A stretch of 64,000 nucleotides of DNA from Actinoplanes italicus (GTDB lineage Bacteria > Actinomycetota > Actinomycetes > Mycobacteriales > Micromonosporaceae). Positions within the stretch are counted from its first letter, which is position 1. The number at the start of each line of letters is the position of its first letter. Where the stretch lies: the NCBI RefSeq assembly GCF_003001815.1, contig NZ_PVMZ01000016.1, forward strand, positions 1-64,000, in the 5' to 3' direction. Below, one piece after another: positions 47,058 through 55,928 of the stretch. Made by a program: the position numbers and the translations under genes. The notes under the pieces are model-generated. The model ran no database searches. It worked only from the letters and a program-made list of their open reading frames with translations, and was not told the DNA's origin.

Positions 47058-48851
47058 CTATATGAGCGGAACCTCGGTGCGGATCTCGAAACGCTGCGTC
47101 GTCCAGTCCTCGCCGGCCGGAGGTCCCGCCTCGACCAGGTCCCGCACACCCCGTACCGCGCCGGAGACCGGCGGCAGAAGGTACGGCTCGGCCGTGAACG
47201 GCTGCTCCGCGGCCACCACCACCAGCCAGTCACTGATCGACCGTCCCGGTTCCGGCCGCTCGCCCGGCGGCAGGCTCACCCGGATTCGCCGGCCGGACAG
47301 TGCCGCCACCCTCCTTCCGGCACCGATCGGGGCGGGCGGGAACAACGTCGCGTTCACGGCGTACCGCGGGGTCAGGTTCAGCACCGTGACGTACAGCTGC
47401 CGGCCGGACGTGTTGTGCAGGTGGACGACGATCTCCGGCGCGGCCCAGCCGGACTCGGTCATCGCGTACCGCATGCGCCATCCGCCGTCCTCGGTGGTCT
47501 CGACCGTGTCGCCCGGCCCCGCCGGAAGCACCTCGACGTGGATCGGCTCGCCCAGCGCGGACACCGGGTTGCGCAGCTCGTCGCGCAGCCACAGCCAGCG
47601 GGCCATGTGCTCCAGCGCCGCCACCACCTGCCGTGGCGAATCGGCCACGTCGGTGTGCTGCCCGTGCCGGTCGGTGATCCGCACCCGGCCCGGCCCGGCC
47701 GTGACGGTCAGTGACACCGCCTCACCCGGTCCGGCCGCCCGCACGAACGGCGAGTCCGGCGGATCGAACCCGCCCACCGTTGCCAACGGCCGGGGCAGTG
47801 CCGTCACCACCACGCCGAACTGCCGCTCCCGGTCCGGCTGCCAGCCGTAGAGCGGGGTGACCCGGCTCAGCTCCGGGCGCACCTCGTCGACGCGCACCTC
47901 CTGCCGGGTCCCCGGCACCCCGAATGCCAGGCCCGCCGGGTCGGCCGGCAGCCCGTGCGCACGTCCCATGTCGACCTGCCAGCCGTGCCGCTCGTAGGAC
48001 ATCACGATCCCGGTGCCGGCCGTGCCCGCCTCGCCGCGCAGGAACCGCAGGCCGGCCAGCGCCGACGCGGCCGGGTGCAGCTGCGGCACCTGATGGAAGG
48101 CACGCTGCCGCGCCACCTCGCTGCGCGCGGCGGCCAGCAGGGACATGTACGTCGCCGACGGGCCGAGCCGCCGCAGCGCGCGCAGCAGTGACCACGTGAA
48201 CAGGCCGTGCGGGACGCCGTCCAGCAGCCGCTCCTCGGCCTGCTGGTCACGACGGCACGCGGCTAGCGCCACATGCTCCGGCGCTTCCGCGTCCGGCCCG
48301 GCCATCCGGGCGAGCAGCTCCGGCAGCAGCAACCCGGTGTCACGGGCCGGGCCCGGCGGCACCGCCCGCCACCGGGAGCCGACCTCGCGGGTCCCTCCCT
48401 CGGAATGGCACGAGTCCAGAATCACCGCCACATGCCCGGCCCGCGCCGCCACGACGTCCAGCAGCACCGACAGCTCCTTGTCCCACAGATCCGGGACCCC
48501 ATCGGTACGGCTGTCGTGGCACAGCAACGTCTGCAGCATGCCGGTGCCCTCGACCTTCCACGCGCCCGCCGGCGCCACCGCCTCCGAGCCGTGCCCGCTG
48601 AACCAGAACAGCGCGGTGTCGTCCGGCCCGGCCCGGGTGAGATGCGCCCGCAGCCCGGACACGACCGCTTCCAGCGTCGCCTGCTCGTCGTGCAGCACCA
48701 CCGGATCCAGCTTCGTGCCGGGCCGGACCGTCGTCCGCAGCATGGCCAGCACGTCCACCACGTCGTTCACGCAGCCGCGCAGGTCCGGCACCACCGTGTC
48801 CGGTGCCGCGTACCGATTCACGCCGACCAGCAGGGCGTACACGGTGCTCAC
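47058..48851 (-). CDS. Caspase-like protease (C14), second copy
   Basis: A 597-residue protein. Residues 1-270 are a caspase fold starting STVYALLVGVNRY, with dyad LFWFSGHGS (His87) and VAVILDSCHSEGG (Cys148). The remaining 320 residues are beta-rich and include EIVVHLHNTSGRQLYVTVLNL, like the DUF4384-type domain seen in the caspase at 36981-39494. GTG 48851 overlaps the stop of the cyclase-like gene (GTGA), so the two are coupled; the extra residues of the longer frame (to 48878) are unlikely. The pairing with a nucleotide-cyclase-like protein suggests that ligand or nucleotide sensing controls the protease (inference). Confidence 0.88.
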   Translation of the reverse strand: MSTVYALLVGVNRYAAPDTVVPDLRGCVNDVVDVLAMLRTTVRPGTKLDPVVLHDEQATLEAVVSGLRAHLTRAGPDDTALFWFSGHGSEAVAPAGAWKVEGTGMLQTLLCHDSRTDGVPDLWDKELSVLLDVVAARAGHVAVILDSCHSEGGTREVGSRWRAVPPGPARDTGLLLPELLARMAGPDAEAPEHVALAACRRDQQAEERLLDGVPHGLFTWSLLRALRRLGPSATYMSLLAAARSEVARQRAFHQVPQLHPAASALAGLRFLRGEAGTAGTGIVMSYERHGWQVDMGRAHGLPADPAGLAFGVPGTRQEVRVDEVRPELSRVTPLYGWQPDRERQFGVVVTALPRPLATVGGFDPPDSPFVRAAGPGEAVSLTVTAGPGRVRITDRHGQHTDVADSPRQVVAALEHMARWLWLRDELRNPVSALGEPIHVEVLPAGPGDTVETTEDGGWRMRYAMTESGWAAPEIVVHLHNTSGRQLYVTVLNLTPRYAVNATLFPPAPIGAGRRVAALSGRRIRVSLPPGERPEPGRSISDWLVVVAAEQPFTAEPYLLPPVSGAVRGVRDLVEAGPPAGEDWTTQRFEIRTEVPLI

Positions 48852-50113
48852 CGGCCGGCCTCCACCCACAGCCAGCACTGCTCCCGGAAGTCCTTGTCCG
48901 GCAGGTCCACGGTCATCGCGACCAGCTCGGCGGGCGGCGGTGGGCCGTCACCGTGCACCAGCACGTCGCGGTAGAGCATGTCCGGCACGCCCAGCACGTA
49001 GCCGGCACCGGTGTTCTCGGCCAGCGCGCGCCGCAGGCCGGGACTGTCCAGGATCCGGTGCACCGCGATCGGGGCGGTGCCGATCCAGCCGTTGCTGCCC
49101 TCCTTGATCAGGCCGCGATGCAGCGCCACCCGCAGCCGGAACCGGTCGGCGGGCGCGGCGCCGGTGTTGACCTCCCGAAGCCCTGCCGACAGCTCGGCCA
49201 GCAGCAGCGGGATCACCACCGACTCGTCCAGGCCGGCCGGCAGCACAGTGAACTGCCCGTCGCCGTTCGGTTGCGGCCGCACCTCGGCGTCGCCGATCCC
49301 GGCCACCCGCCGGGCCCTGGACAGCAGCTCCACGAGCCGTTCCTGGATCCGTTCGGTCTCGTCGTTGCGCCGCCGGCTGTACCCGGCCACGTCCGCGGCC
49401 ATGCACAGCCGCACGGTGGCGCCACCCGGCTCGGGCCGCTGCTCGGGCGCCACCGGCTCGGTGAACGCCACCGCCTCACCCACCTCGCCGACCTGCCGTC
49501 CGCGCCCGCCCGACACCTCCGCCTGCACCGAGATCAGACCGGTCACCTCGGTCGTGCCGGCCGGCACCTCCAGCACCGCGTGCATGCCGAAGTTGCGGGG
49601 GACCAGCAGCTCACCGGCCGGGTCGTCGTACGCCCACCCGAACGTCGCGCTCTGCACACCGGTCACCCAGGCCCGGGGCGCGCCGGCCCGGCCGGTGAGC
49701 CGGCGCAGCCATCCGGGCCGGGCACGGACCGCCGCCACTGTGCGGACGGCGACCGCCGATGCCGCCTCCCCCTCGTAGGTGACGCCCAGCGAGTCGCCGT
49801 CCTCGTCGAGGCGTACCGCCCGCGACCCGGGACCGGTCAGCGTCACGTCGAACCGGGCCGCCGAGTAGTGCCGCCCTTCCGGCAGCGGATCCAGGTCGAA
49901 CGCGAGCAGCACCCCGAGGTATCGGCAGCCGGCCACCCGCTGCCGGGCCGCCCACGGTCCCGGCAGGTCCGCGTCGGCCAGCGGATACACCAGCGGATGA
50001 CCGCACCGCACGCCCGCCACCGGCACTGTGGGGCGGCCGTCGGGGTCCCGGCTGCCCACCGGGATCAGCGCCTGATGCCCCAGCACCTCGCCCGCGCCCA
50101 GTTCCTCGATCAT
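48848..50113 (-). CDS. Nucleotide-cyclase-like regulator of caspase
   Basis: A 421-residue protein. Residues about 1-225 are beta-rich without a recognised family. Residues about 230-400 resemble a class III cyclase homology domain: CMAADVAGYSRRR at the first metal-Asp position, PNGDGQFTVLP at the second, then RVALHRGLI and GWIGTAPIAVHRILDS in place of the usual GxVGxxVNxAxR segment. Both metal Asp positions appear present, but the substrate-selecting residues are unclear, so it may bind rather than make nucleotides. ATG 50113 has a GGAGGAGGG site, and a GTCCGTCAGA motif lies 31 nt upstream. It overlaps the following caspase gene. Confidence 0.65.
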   Translation of the reverse strand: MIEELGAGEVLGHQALIPVGSRDPDGRPTVPVAGVRCGHPLVYPLADADLPGPWAARQRVAGCRYLGVLLAFDLDPLPEGRHYSAARFDVTLTGPGSRAVRLDEDGDSLGVTYEGEAASAVAVRTVAAVRARPGWLRRLTGRAGAPRAWVTGVQSATFGWAYDDPAGELLVPRNFGMHAVLEVPAGTTEVTGLISVQAEVSGGRGRQVGEVGEAVAFTEPVAPEQRPEPGGATVRLCMAADVAGYSRRRNDETERIQERLVELLSRARRVAGIGDAEVRPQPNGDGQFTVLPAGLDESVVIPLLLAELSAGLREVNTGAAPADRFRLRVALHRGLIKEGSNGWIGTAPIAVHRILDSPGLRRALAENTGAGYVLGVPDMLYRDVLVHGDGPPPPAELVAMTVDLPDKDFREQCWLWVEAGR

Positions 50114-50144
50114 CTCCAGCCCTCCTCCTGCCCTGCCGTCCTTC

Positions 50145-50177
50145 TCTGACGGACCGTCAGAAAGCCGGTCCGTCAGA
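50145..50177. promoter_or_regulatory. Divergent pair of GTCCGTCAGA motifs
   Basis: One copy (50145-50154) faces the minus-strand cyclase-caspase operon and one (50168-50177) faces the plus-strand CHAT genes. The first is embedded in a perfect palindrome CTGACGGACCGTCAG (50146-50160). Both face their genes at promoter-like distances (31 nt, and 24 nt to ATG 50202). Confidence 0.6.
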
Positions 50178-50219
50178 AGTCAGAAGAGGGTCACGGGACC
50201 GATGCGGACGGAGGACCGG

Positions 50220-52907
50220 GTGAGCGACCAGGACGAGGTGATCGCGCGCTATGCCGCCATCGCGAGCGCGGTGGCCGGGCACGGCGACCTCGACGACGCC
50301 CTGAGCGAGTTCGAACGGCTCCCGGAGACGACACCCGGCCGGGCCCAGCTCGCCGCCGGCCTGGTCGAGGCCGTGTTCAAGACCGGGACCATCCCCGGCC
50401 CGCTCCGCGCCCGGGCACTGCCCGGCCTGCTCGCGGCCGCCGACGCCGACCCGCCGGAGGCTCCGGGGTGGCCGCGGACCCGTACCGGCGCCGAGGTCTT
50501 GATGATCGTGCAGGCCGCCGCCGAGTCACGGGTCGCCGACCCGCGTGCGAGTCTGGAACGCCTGGAGAAGCTGGCCGCCGAGAACCCCGGCGACCCGGGC
50601 CTGCATACCCTGTTCGCCTCCGCCCGCACGGCGCTGCGCTTGGCCGTCGCCGCCCAGCAGGGCGATATCGGCGCGGTGAACCGGATGCGCACCGAGGTCG
50701 CCGATTTCGTCGCCGGGCTGCCGCCGGAGCTGGCCCACCTGCCCGAGGCCGAGGCGCTGACCCGGATGACCGGCATGATCGCCGAGCAGCGGTACGACCC
50801 CGCCGCCATCCAGGACACGATCGCGAACCTGCCTCCGGGCGGCGCCGTGCGCGCGGCCTTCGACGAGGTGTCCGCCGACTTACCCGCGGTCGCCGCGCTG
50901 ATGCGGGAGGACTCGCCACAGCTGACCGACGGCCAGCTGGCCGCGTTCGCCGCGCATGCCGAACAGCCCGGCCTGAGCCCCGGCTATCGAGCCCTGCTGC
51001 ACAGCCAGGCCGGCCTGGCCGCACTCCGGGGAGGCCGCGAGACCGACGCCGGCCGGATCGCGCTCGGACTGGGCCACCTGCGGCAAGCGCTGAAGAACGC
51101 CGGACCGGACGACCCGCAGAGCGTCTTTCACCTGGGGGTGCTGGCCACCGCGCTGATACGCCGCTACGAAACCGGCGGCACCCGCGACGACCTGCGCGAG
51201 GCGGCCGGCCTGGTCAACGAGGCGCGCGAGCGGGCCGGCGGGCCGGACCACCCGGAATGGCAGCTCATCAGCGAGATGAGCGGGCAGATCGGTCAGCTTC
51301 TCGGTGACCGGCCCGACTCGTACCGGGAGGCGCTCGCCGGTCTGCGCGGCACGGTCTGGAAGGTGCTGGTGCAGCCGGACCTGGCCTCCGCCACGGTCGC
51401 CGTGCGCAGTGCCGGTGACGAGGCCATCGCGGTCGCCCGTCAGTGTCTCACCGCCGGCGACCCGGCCGCGGCCATCACCGCGCTCGACGCCGGCCGCGGC
51501 CTGGCGCTGTTCTCCGCGACCGCGGACGGATCGATCACCGACCGGCTCGCCGAGGCGGGCCAGACCGCGCTCGCCGAGCGCTGGCGCGCCGCCGCGGCCA
51601 CCGGTGACCCGGCCGCGCTCTCCAGCGAGCTGCGGCGCGCCGTGATGACCGCGCTCACGACGTCGTCACTGCTCGATCCGCCGCACTATGCCGAGATCCA
51701 GCAGGCGCTCACCCACCTCGACGCCGACGCGCTCGTCTACCTCGTACCGGGAGAAAAGGTCCGGCCCGGCCACGCCGTCATCGCCCCGGCCTCCGGACCA
51801 CCCAGCTACCTGACACTGACCTCGCTCAGCTTCGACGCGATCCCCCAGCTCGACGAATACCTCTCCGCCCTCGCCCAGCGCGACCTCGGCCCGGCCGACG
51901 AGCCCGCCGGCTCGGACGGCCTCACCGCGCGTCTCGCCGAGATCGGCCGCTGGGCCTGGGACGCCGGCATGCGCCAGCTCATCGAGACCTACCTCCCGCG
52001 GATGCCCGGCCGCACCGGTCGTCCACCCCGGATCGTGCTGATTCCGATGGGTGACCTGTCGCGCATCCCGTGGCAGGCCGCCCGTGGCCCGGACGGCCGG
52101 TACGCCGTCGAGTCCATTGCGATCTCGCAGGCCGCCTCCGCCCGGATGCTGGTCCGTTCGGCCACGCTGCCCGCCGTCCCGCTGACCCCGACCGGCTTGA
52201 TCGTCGGCGATCCGGAGTCCCCGCCGCAGGCGGGGGCCGGTCCCCTGCCTGCGGCCCGGCTCGAGGCGTACGCGATCCGGCAGGTCTTCTACCCCGGCGC
52301 CCGCTACCTGGGCCGCCGCCCGGACGAGTCCGTCAGCCGCTCCGGCCGGGGCACCGCCGACGAGGTCCGCGCCTGGCTCACCACACCGGGCCCGCTCACC
52401 GGCGGCGTCCTGCACCTGGCGTGTCACGGCTTCGTGCGGACCGGCGGCGCCCGGGCCAGCGCCTACCTGCAACTGGCGGCCGGGAGCGCCGGCAACGACC
52501 AGGGCCTGCTCACCGCTGAAGAACTGGTGGCGCTGTTGTCCGGCGTACCGGAAAGGGGTCTGGGTCTCGTCGTCCTCGCCGCCTGCCAGACCGGGCTGTC
52601 GCTGAGCGGCTTCGACGAGGCCTACAGTCTCGGCACCGCCTTCCTGGCCGGCGGCGCCCGCACCGTGCTGTCCAGCCAGTGGAACGTCCCGGACAGCGCC
52701 ACCTCGGCGCTGATGTTCATGGTGCACCGCAATCTGCGGGTGAACGGGCTTCCGTCGTGGGCCGCGCTGCGCGAGGCGCAGCTGTGGATGCTCGACCCGC
52801 ATCGGGAGATCCCGGCGGACATGCCCGCCGCCCTGCGCGCCCGGCTGGACGGCGTCGATTTCGGCGTGGTGGCGGCCTGGGCGGCGTTCGTCCATGGAGG
52901 ACAGTGA
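50220..52907 (+). CDS. CHAT-domain protease with TPR-like N-terminus
   Basis: An 895-residue protein. The first 600 residues are Ala-rich helical repeats; the C-terminal 280 are a CHAT domain with the dyad VLHLACHGF (His about 736) and VVLAACQTG (Cys about 789) and the following GARTVLSSQWNVPD. It is intact. GTG 50220 is preceded by GGAGG at 50210-50214; ATG 50202 is an alternative six codons upstream. It overlaps the next CHAT-like gene by 14 nt. A GTCCGTCAGA motif lies upstream. Relatives act as proteases in conflict systems; the activating signal and substrate are unknown. Confidence 0.85.
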   Translation: MSDQDEVIARYAAIASAVAGHGDLDDALSEFERLPETTPGRAQLAAGLVEAVFKTGTIPGPLRARALPGLLAAADADPPEAPGWPRTRTGAEVLMIVQAAAESRVADPRASLERLEKLAAENPGDPGLHTLFASARTALRLAVAAQQGDIGAVNRMRTEVADFVAGLPPELAHLPEAEALTRMTGMIAEQRYDPAAIQDTIANLPPGGAVRAAFDEVSADLPAVAALMREDSPQLTDGQLAAFAAHAEQPGLSPGYRALLHSQAGLAALRGGRETDAGRIALGLGHLRQALKNAGPDDPQSVFHLGVLATALIRRYETGGTRDDLREAAGLVNEARERAGGPDHPEWQLISEMSGQIGQLLGDRPDSYREALAGLRGTVWKVLVQPDLASATVAVRSAGDEAIAVARQCLTAGDPAAAITALDAGRGLALFSATADGSITDRLAEAGQTALAERWRAAAATGDPAALSSELRRAVMTALTTSSLLDPPHYAEIQQALTHLDADALVYLVPGEKVRPGHAVIAPASGPPSYLTLTSLSFDAIPQLDEYLSALAQRDLGPADEPAGSDGLTARLAEIGRWAWDAGMRQLIETYLPRMPGRTGRPPRIVLIPMGDLSRIPWQAARGPDGRYAVESIAISQAASARMLVRSATLPAVPLTPTGLIVGDPESPPQAGAGPLPAARLEAYAIRQVFYPGARYLGRRPDESVSRSGRGTADEVRAWLTTPGPLTGGVLHLACHGFVRTGGARASAYLQLAAGSAGNDQGLLTAEELVALLSGVPERGLGLVVLAACQTGLSLSGFDEAYSLGTAFLAGGARTVLSSQWNVPDSATSALMFMVHRNLRVNGLPSWAALREAQLWMLDPHREIPADMPAALRARLDGVDFGVVAAWAAFVHGGQ

Positions 52908-54894
52908 TGAACGGTGGAGTCCGGTGACGGCCGACAACGAGGACCTGCGCTCGCTCATCGAGCGCGGCGCTGAGCTGACCAGCGGATATCTGCGGGCCGG
53001 GCCGGGTTCCACGGCCGGGCGACCGCTGCTGGACGAGGCGATCACGGTACTGGAGCGGGCCTACGGGCGCATCGAGCCGGGCGAGACGGTACGCGGTCAG
53101 GTCGCCGGTCAGATGGGCTGGCTGTACGGTGTGCGGCACCTCGCCCACGGCGGCGACCCGAAAGACCGCACCACCGCCATGCACCTGCTCGACGAGTCCC
53201 TGCTGTCCCCGAACCCGACGCCGGTGCTGGCCGCCGCATCCAAGATCATCCTCGGCCAGCTGCTCCTGGCCGGCGCGACCGCCGCGATGAGCTCGCCGGA
53301 CGCCATGATGCGCATGATGCGGGGCGGGTCGCAGATCGACGTCAGCGCCGCCGACCGGGCCATCATCCTGTTCCGGGAGGTCGCCGACGGCCCGCCGATC
53401 AGCGCCGAGACGACCTCGTCGGCGCGCGCCATGCTCACGGTGGCGGAGGCGCTGCGGGGCATGCTCGGCGGCCCGGGCGGGATGGACCTGAGCAAGCTCG
53501 GGCAGGCATTGACCGCCATGCAGACCCTGCAGCAGCAGATGGGCGGGAGGGGAGCCGGTCCGGTCCCGCCGCCGATGCCCGACCTGTCAAGGCTGATCCC
53601 CCAGCAGACGGCCGGCCCCAGCCCGGCCTACGCCGAGCGCCCCGAACCCGACGTACGCTTCGACCCCGGCCTCGTCGCGGTGGTCGCCGGCCCGATACCC
53701 GGCGACGGTCCCCCGCCCCGTCCGCGCCCTGCGCCGATCCCGGCGCCCTCCGCCGCCGAGCTGCGCACCCACCTGGAAAGCCAGGACTCCCTCACCGTCG
53801 ACGACCGCGTCGCCCTCGCCGCGGCAGCCGCCGAGGCCCCCGGCTCCCAACCCACCGACCACCTCGCCCTGGCCGCCGCGCTGATCGCCCGCCACCACGC
53901 CGACGGCGCCGGTGGCTGGACCGACGGCCCGGACGACCTGCAGACCGCCGCCGACCGCCTCGACCGGATCGCGCCGGACCTGCCGGACATGACCGCCGAG
54001 GAGGTGGCGCGGGCCCTGCACATCGCCGCACAACTGCCCGGCCAGGCCCACCTGGAGCAGGCGTTCGCCGAGGTGGCCACCGTGATGCGGGAGGCCGGCA
54101 TAGCCACCCTCGTCTATCCGGGCGCGGCCCTGGACGCCGCCACCGGCCGCCTGGAACCGGTGTCCGCGGACGCCCGCTGGTCCGGCCGGATCGCCGCCGT
54201 CACCCCGGTGCGGGGCGACGCCGCGATCTCCCACGTCCGCTCCGCCGCCCAGCTGGTCGCGCTGATCCGCCGTGGCCGCCGCCCGATCACCGAGAAGGCC
54301 GTCTTCGTCGCCAACCCCCGGGGCGACCGGGAGACCGCCACGATGGACGCGCTGCGCCTGCGCCGGGCCTTCCATCCCCAGTCGACGGGCCTGGGCCGGA
54401 CGGTCGAGCAGCACCACGGCGACGGCACCCCGGACGAGGTGAAGGCCTGCCTGAACGCCGGCCTGCTGCACCTGGGCTGCGGCATCACCGGCACGGGCGC
54501 CCTGGAGCTGGTCGGCCACACGACCCTGACCCCGGCCGAGATCGCCGAACCCTCGACGCCGGACACCCCCGGCGGCGTGGCGATCCTCCCACCCGACCCG
54601 GCGGCATTGACACTGCTCGCCGACGCCCTCCTGAACCGAGGATTCAGTGCGGTCATCGGCTTCGCCGTGCCGGTGCCCGACCGCCTGGCCTCCGTGATCT
54701 ATTGGATGCTGCACACCGCACTGGTCGACGACGGAGCATCCCCGGCCGAGGCGGTGGCCGCGGTCCGCGCCTGGCTCCAAGACCCGCACCGCGAGCCCCC
54801 CGAACTCCTGTCCACCGAATACCGGGCCGTCACCGAGACGATCGACCCGGCGGCACCGGCCTATGCGGATGCCCTGACCTGTCGAGGCCTCTGA
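52894..54894 (+). CDS. CHAT-like protein without catalytic residues
   Basis: A 666-residue protein with helical repeats (residues 15-220), a Pro-rich linker (about 225-300), more helices, and a C-terminal segment that aligns with the CHAT domain of the preceding gene. The His motif HLACHG is replaced by HLGCGITG and the Cys motif LAACQTG by VAILPPDP, while the flanking strand-helix pattern is kept (GFSAVIGFAVPVPDRLASVIYWMLH against GARTVLSSQWNVPDSATSALMFMVH). It is therefore a likely pseudoprotease. ATG 52894 overlaps the active CHAT gene; GTG 52924 with GGAG upstream is an alternative. It may inhibit or scaffold its partner. Confidence 0.7.
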   Translation: MEDSDERWSPVTADNEDLRSLIERGAELTSGYLRAGPGSTAGRPLLDEAITVLERAYGRIEPGETVRGQVAGQMGWLYGVRHLAHGGDPKDRTTAMHLLDESLLSPNPTPVLAAASKIILGQLLLAGATAAMSSPDAMMRMMRGGSQIDVSAADRAIILFREVADGPPISAETTSSARAMLTVAEALRGMLGGPGGMDLSKLGQALTAMQTLQQQMGGRGAGPVPPPMPDLSRLIPQQTAGPSPAYAERPEPDVRFDPGLVAVVAGPIPGDGPPPRPRPAPIPAPSAAELRTHLESQDSLTVDDRVALAAAAAEAPGSQPTDHLALAAALIARHHADGAGGWTDGPDDLQTAADRLDRIAPDLPDMTAEEVARALHIAAQLPGQAHLEQAFAEVATVMREAGIATLVYPGAALDAATGRLEPVSADARWSGRIAAVTPVRGDAAISHVRSAAQLVALIRRGRRPITEKAVFVANPRGDRETATMDALRLRRAFHPQSTGLGRTVEQHHGDGTPDEVKACLNAGLLHLGCGITGTGALELVGHTTLTPAEIAEPSTPDTPGGVAILPPDPAALTLLADALLNRGFSAVIGFAVPVPDRLASVIYWMLHTALVDDGASPAEAVAAVRAWLQDPHREPPELLSTEYRAVTETIDPAAPAYADALTCRGL

Positions 54895-54969
54895 CTCGCC
54901 CGCATGCATCCGCACGAAGCAGCATGAGCGGGGGCTATCAATCGGGGGACGACGGTCTAGAGTGGACGC

Positions 54970-55896
54970 GTGCTGGGAGTCGTCGCGACCGCGCTTGGCG
55001 GTCCTGAAGTGTTGCAGGTGACCGAGCTGCCGGAGCCCGAGGCGGGGCCCGGGCAGGTGGTCGTCCGGATCCGCGCGGTCTGCGTGCATCCGGCCGACGT
55101 CGCCGCCACGACCGGGGAGATTCCCCGCGGGCCGGTTCCGCCGCCGTTCTCCCCCGGGTGGGACATCTCCGGCGAGGTGGCCTCAGTCGGTGCCGGCACC
55201 ACGGAGTTCGGGGTGGGTGACCGTGTCGTCGGGATGATCCCGTGGTATTTGACGCGCGGCAACCCCGGTGGCTACGCCGAGTTCGTGGCCGCCGACACCG
55301 ACTGGCTGGTGCGGCTGCCGGACGAGCTCGACTTCGTGTCCGCGGCCACGGTGCCGCTCAACGCCCAGACTGCGCACCAGGGCCTGTCACTGGTGTCCCT
55401 GGCCATGCTGTCGGCCGGCAGCAGCATTCTCGTCACCGGTGCCAGCGGCGGTGTCGGCGGCTTCGCGGCCCAGCTCGCCCTCCAGGGCGGCTACCGCGTC
55501 CTCGCGCAGGCGAGTGACGGCGATGAGCAGTGGGTGCGCGATCTCGGCGTTCACGAGGTCGTCTCCCGGTCCACCGATCTGGCCAAGGTCGGACCGGTGG
55601 GCGCGGTGTTCGACGCGATCCCCCTCGGCGAGGCGGCGGCCGCCGCCGTCGAGGACCGGGGCATCGTGGTGGCGACCCGGCCCACGCCGGCCATCGTTCC
55701 GGCACGTGGTGTGCGCCAGGAGCTGCAGCTCATCCGGCACGACCGGGAGCTGTTGGCCGATCTGGTGGGACAGGTGGCGGCCGGACGACTGCGTACCCGC
55801 GTGGCGGTCACGATGCCGCTGACCGAAGCGGCCGACGCCCACCGGCGGGTCCTGGCCGGTGGGCTGAACGGAAAACTCGTCCTGACGGTGGGCTGA
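54970..55896 (+). CDS. Quinone oxidoreductase-type MDR enzyme
   Basis: A 308-residue medium-chain reductase. It has the GroES-like N-domain (PGWDISGEVASVGAGTTEFGVGDRVVG) and an NAD(P)-binding Rossmann motif VTGASGGVGGFAAQLAL (about 155-171). The structural zinc ligands are missing, as in the zinc-free quinone reductase (QOR) group. The C-terminal GLNGKLVLTVG is typical of the family. GTG 54970 is the start. The likely reaction is NADPH-dependent reduction of quinones or enones; the substrate is unknown. It is not obviously linked to the protease cluster. Confidence 0.88.
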   Translation: MLGVVATALGGPEVLQVTELPEPEAGPGQVVVRIRAVCVHPADVAATTGEIPRGPVPPPFSPGWDISGEVASVGAGTTEFGVGDRVVGMIPWYLTRGNPGGYAEFVAADTDWLVRLPDELDFVSAATVPLNAQTAHQGLSLVSLAMLSAGSSILVTGASGGVGGFAAQLALQGGYRVLAQASDGDEQWVRDLGVHEVVSRSTDLAKVGPVGAVFDAIPLGEAAAAAVEDRGIVVATRPTPAIVPARGVRQELQLIRHDRELLADLVGQVAAGRLRTRVAVTMPLTEAADAHRRVLAGGLNGKLVLTVG

Positions 55897-55928
55897 CGGA
55901 GCGCGGTGGCGCCCGTCGGCTCGCGCGG

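Noticed and set aside
50146..50160. The palindrome CTGACGGACCGTCAG as a transcription terminator
   Set aside because: It lies between two divergent start codons rather than after a gene and overlaps the shared motif, so an operator or promoter is more likely.
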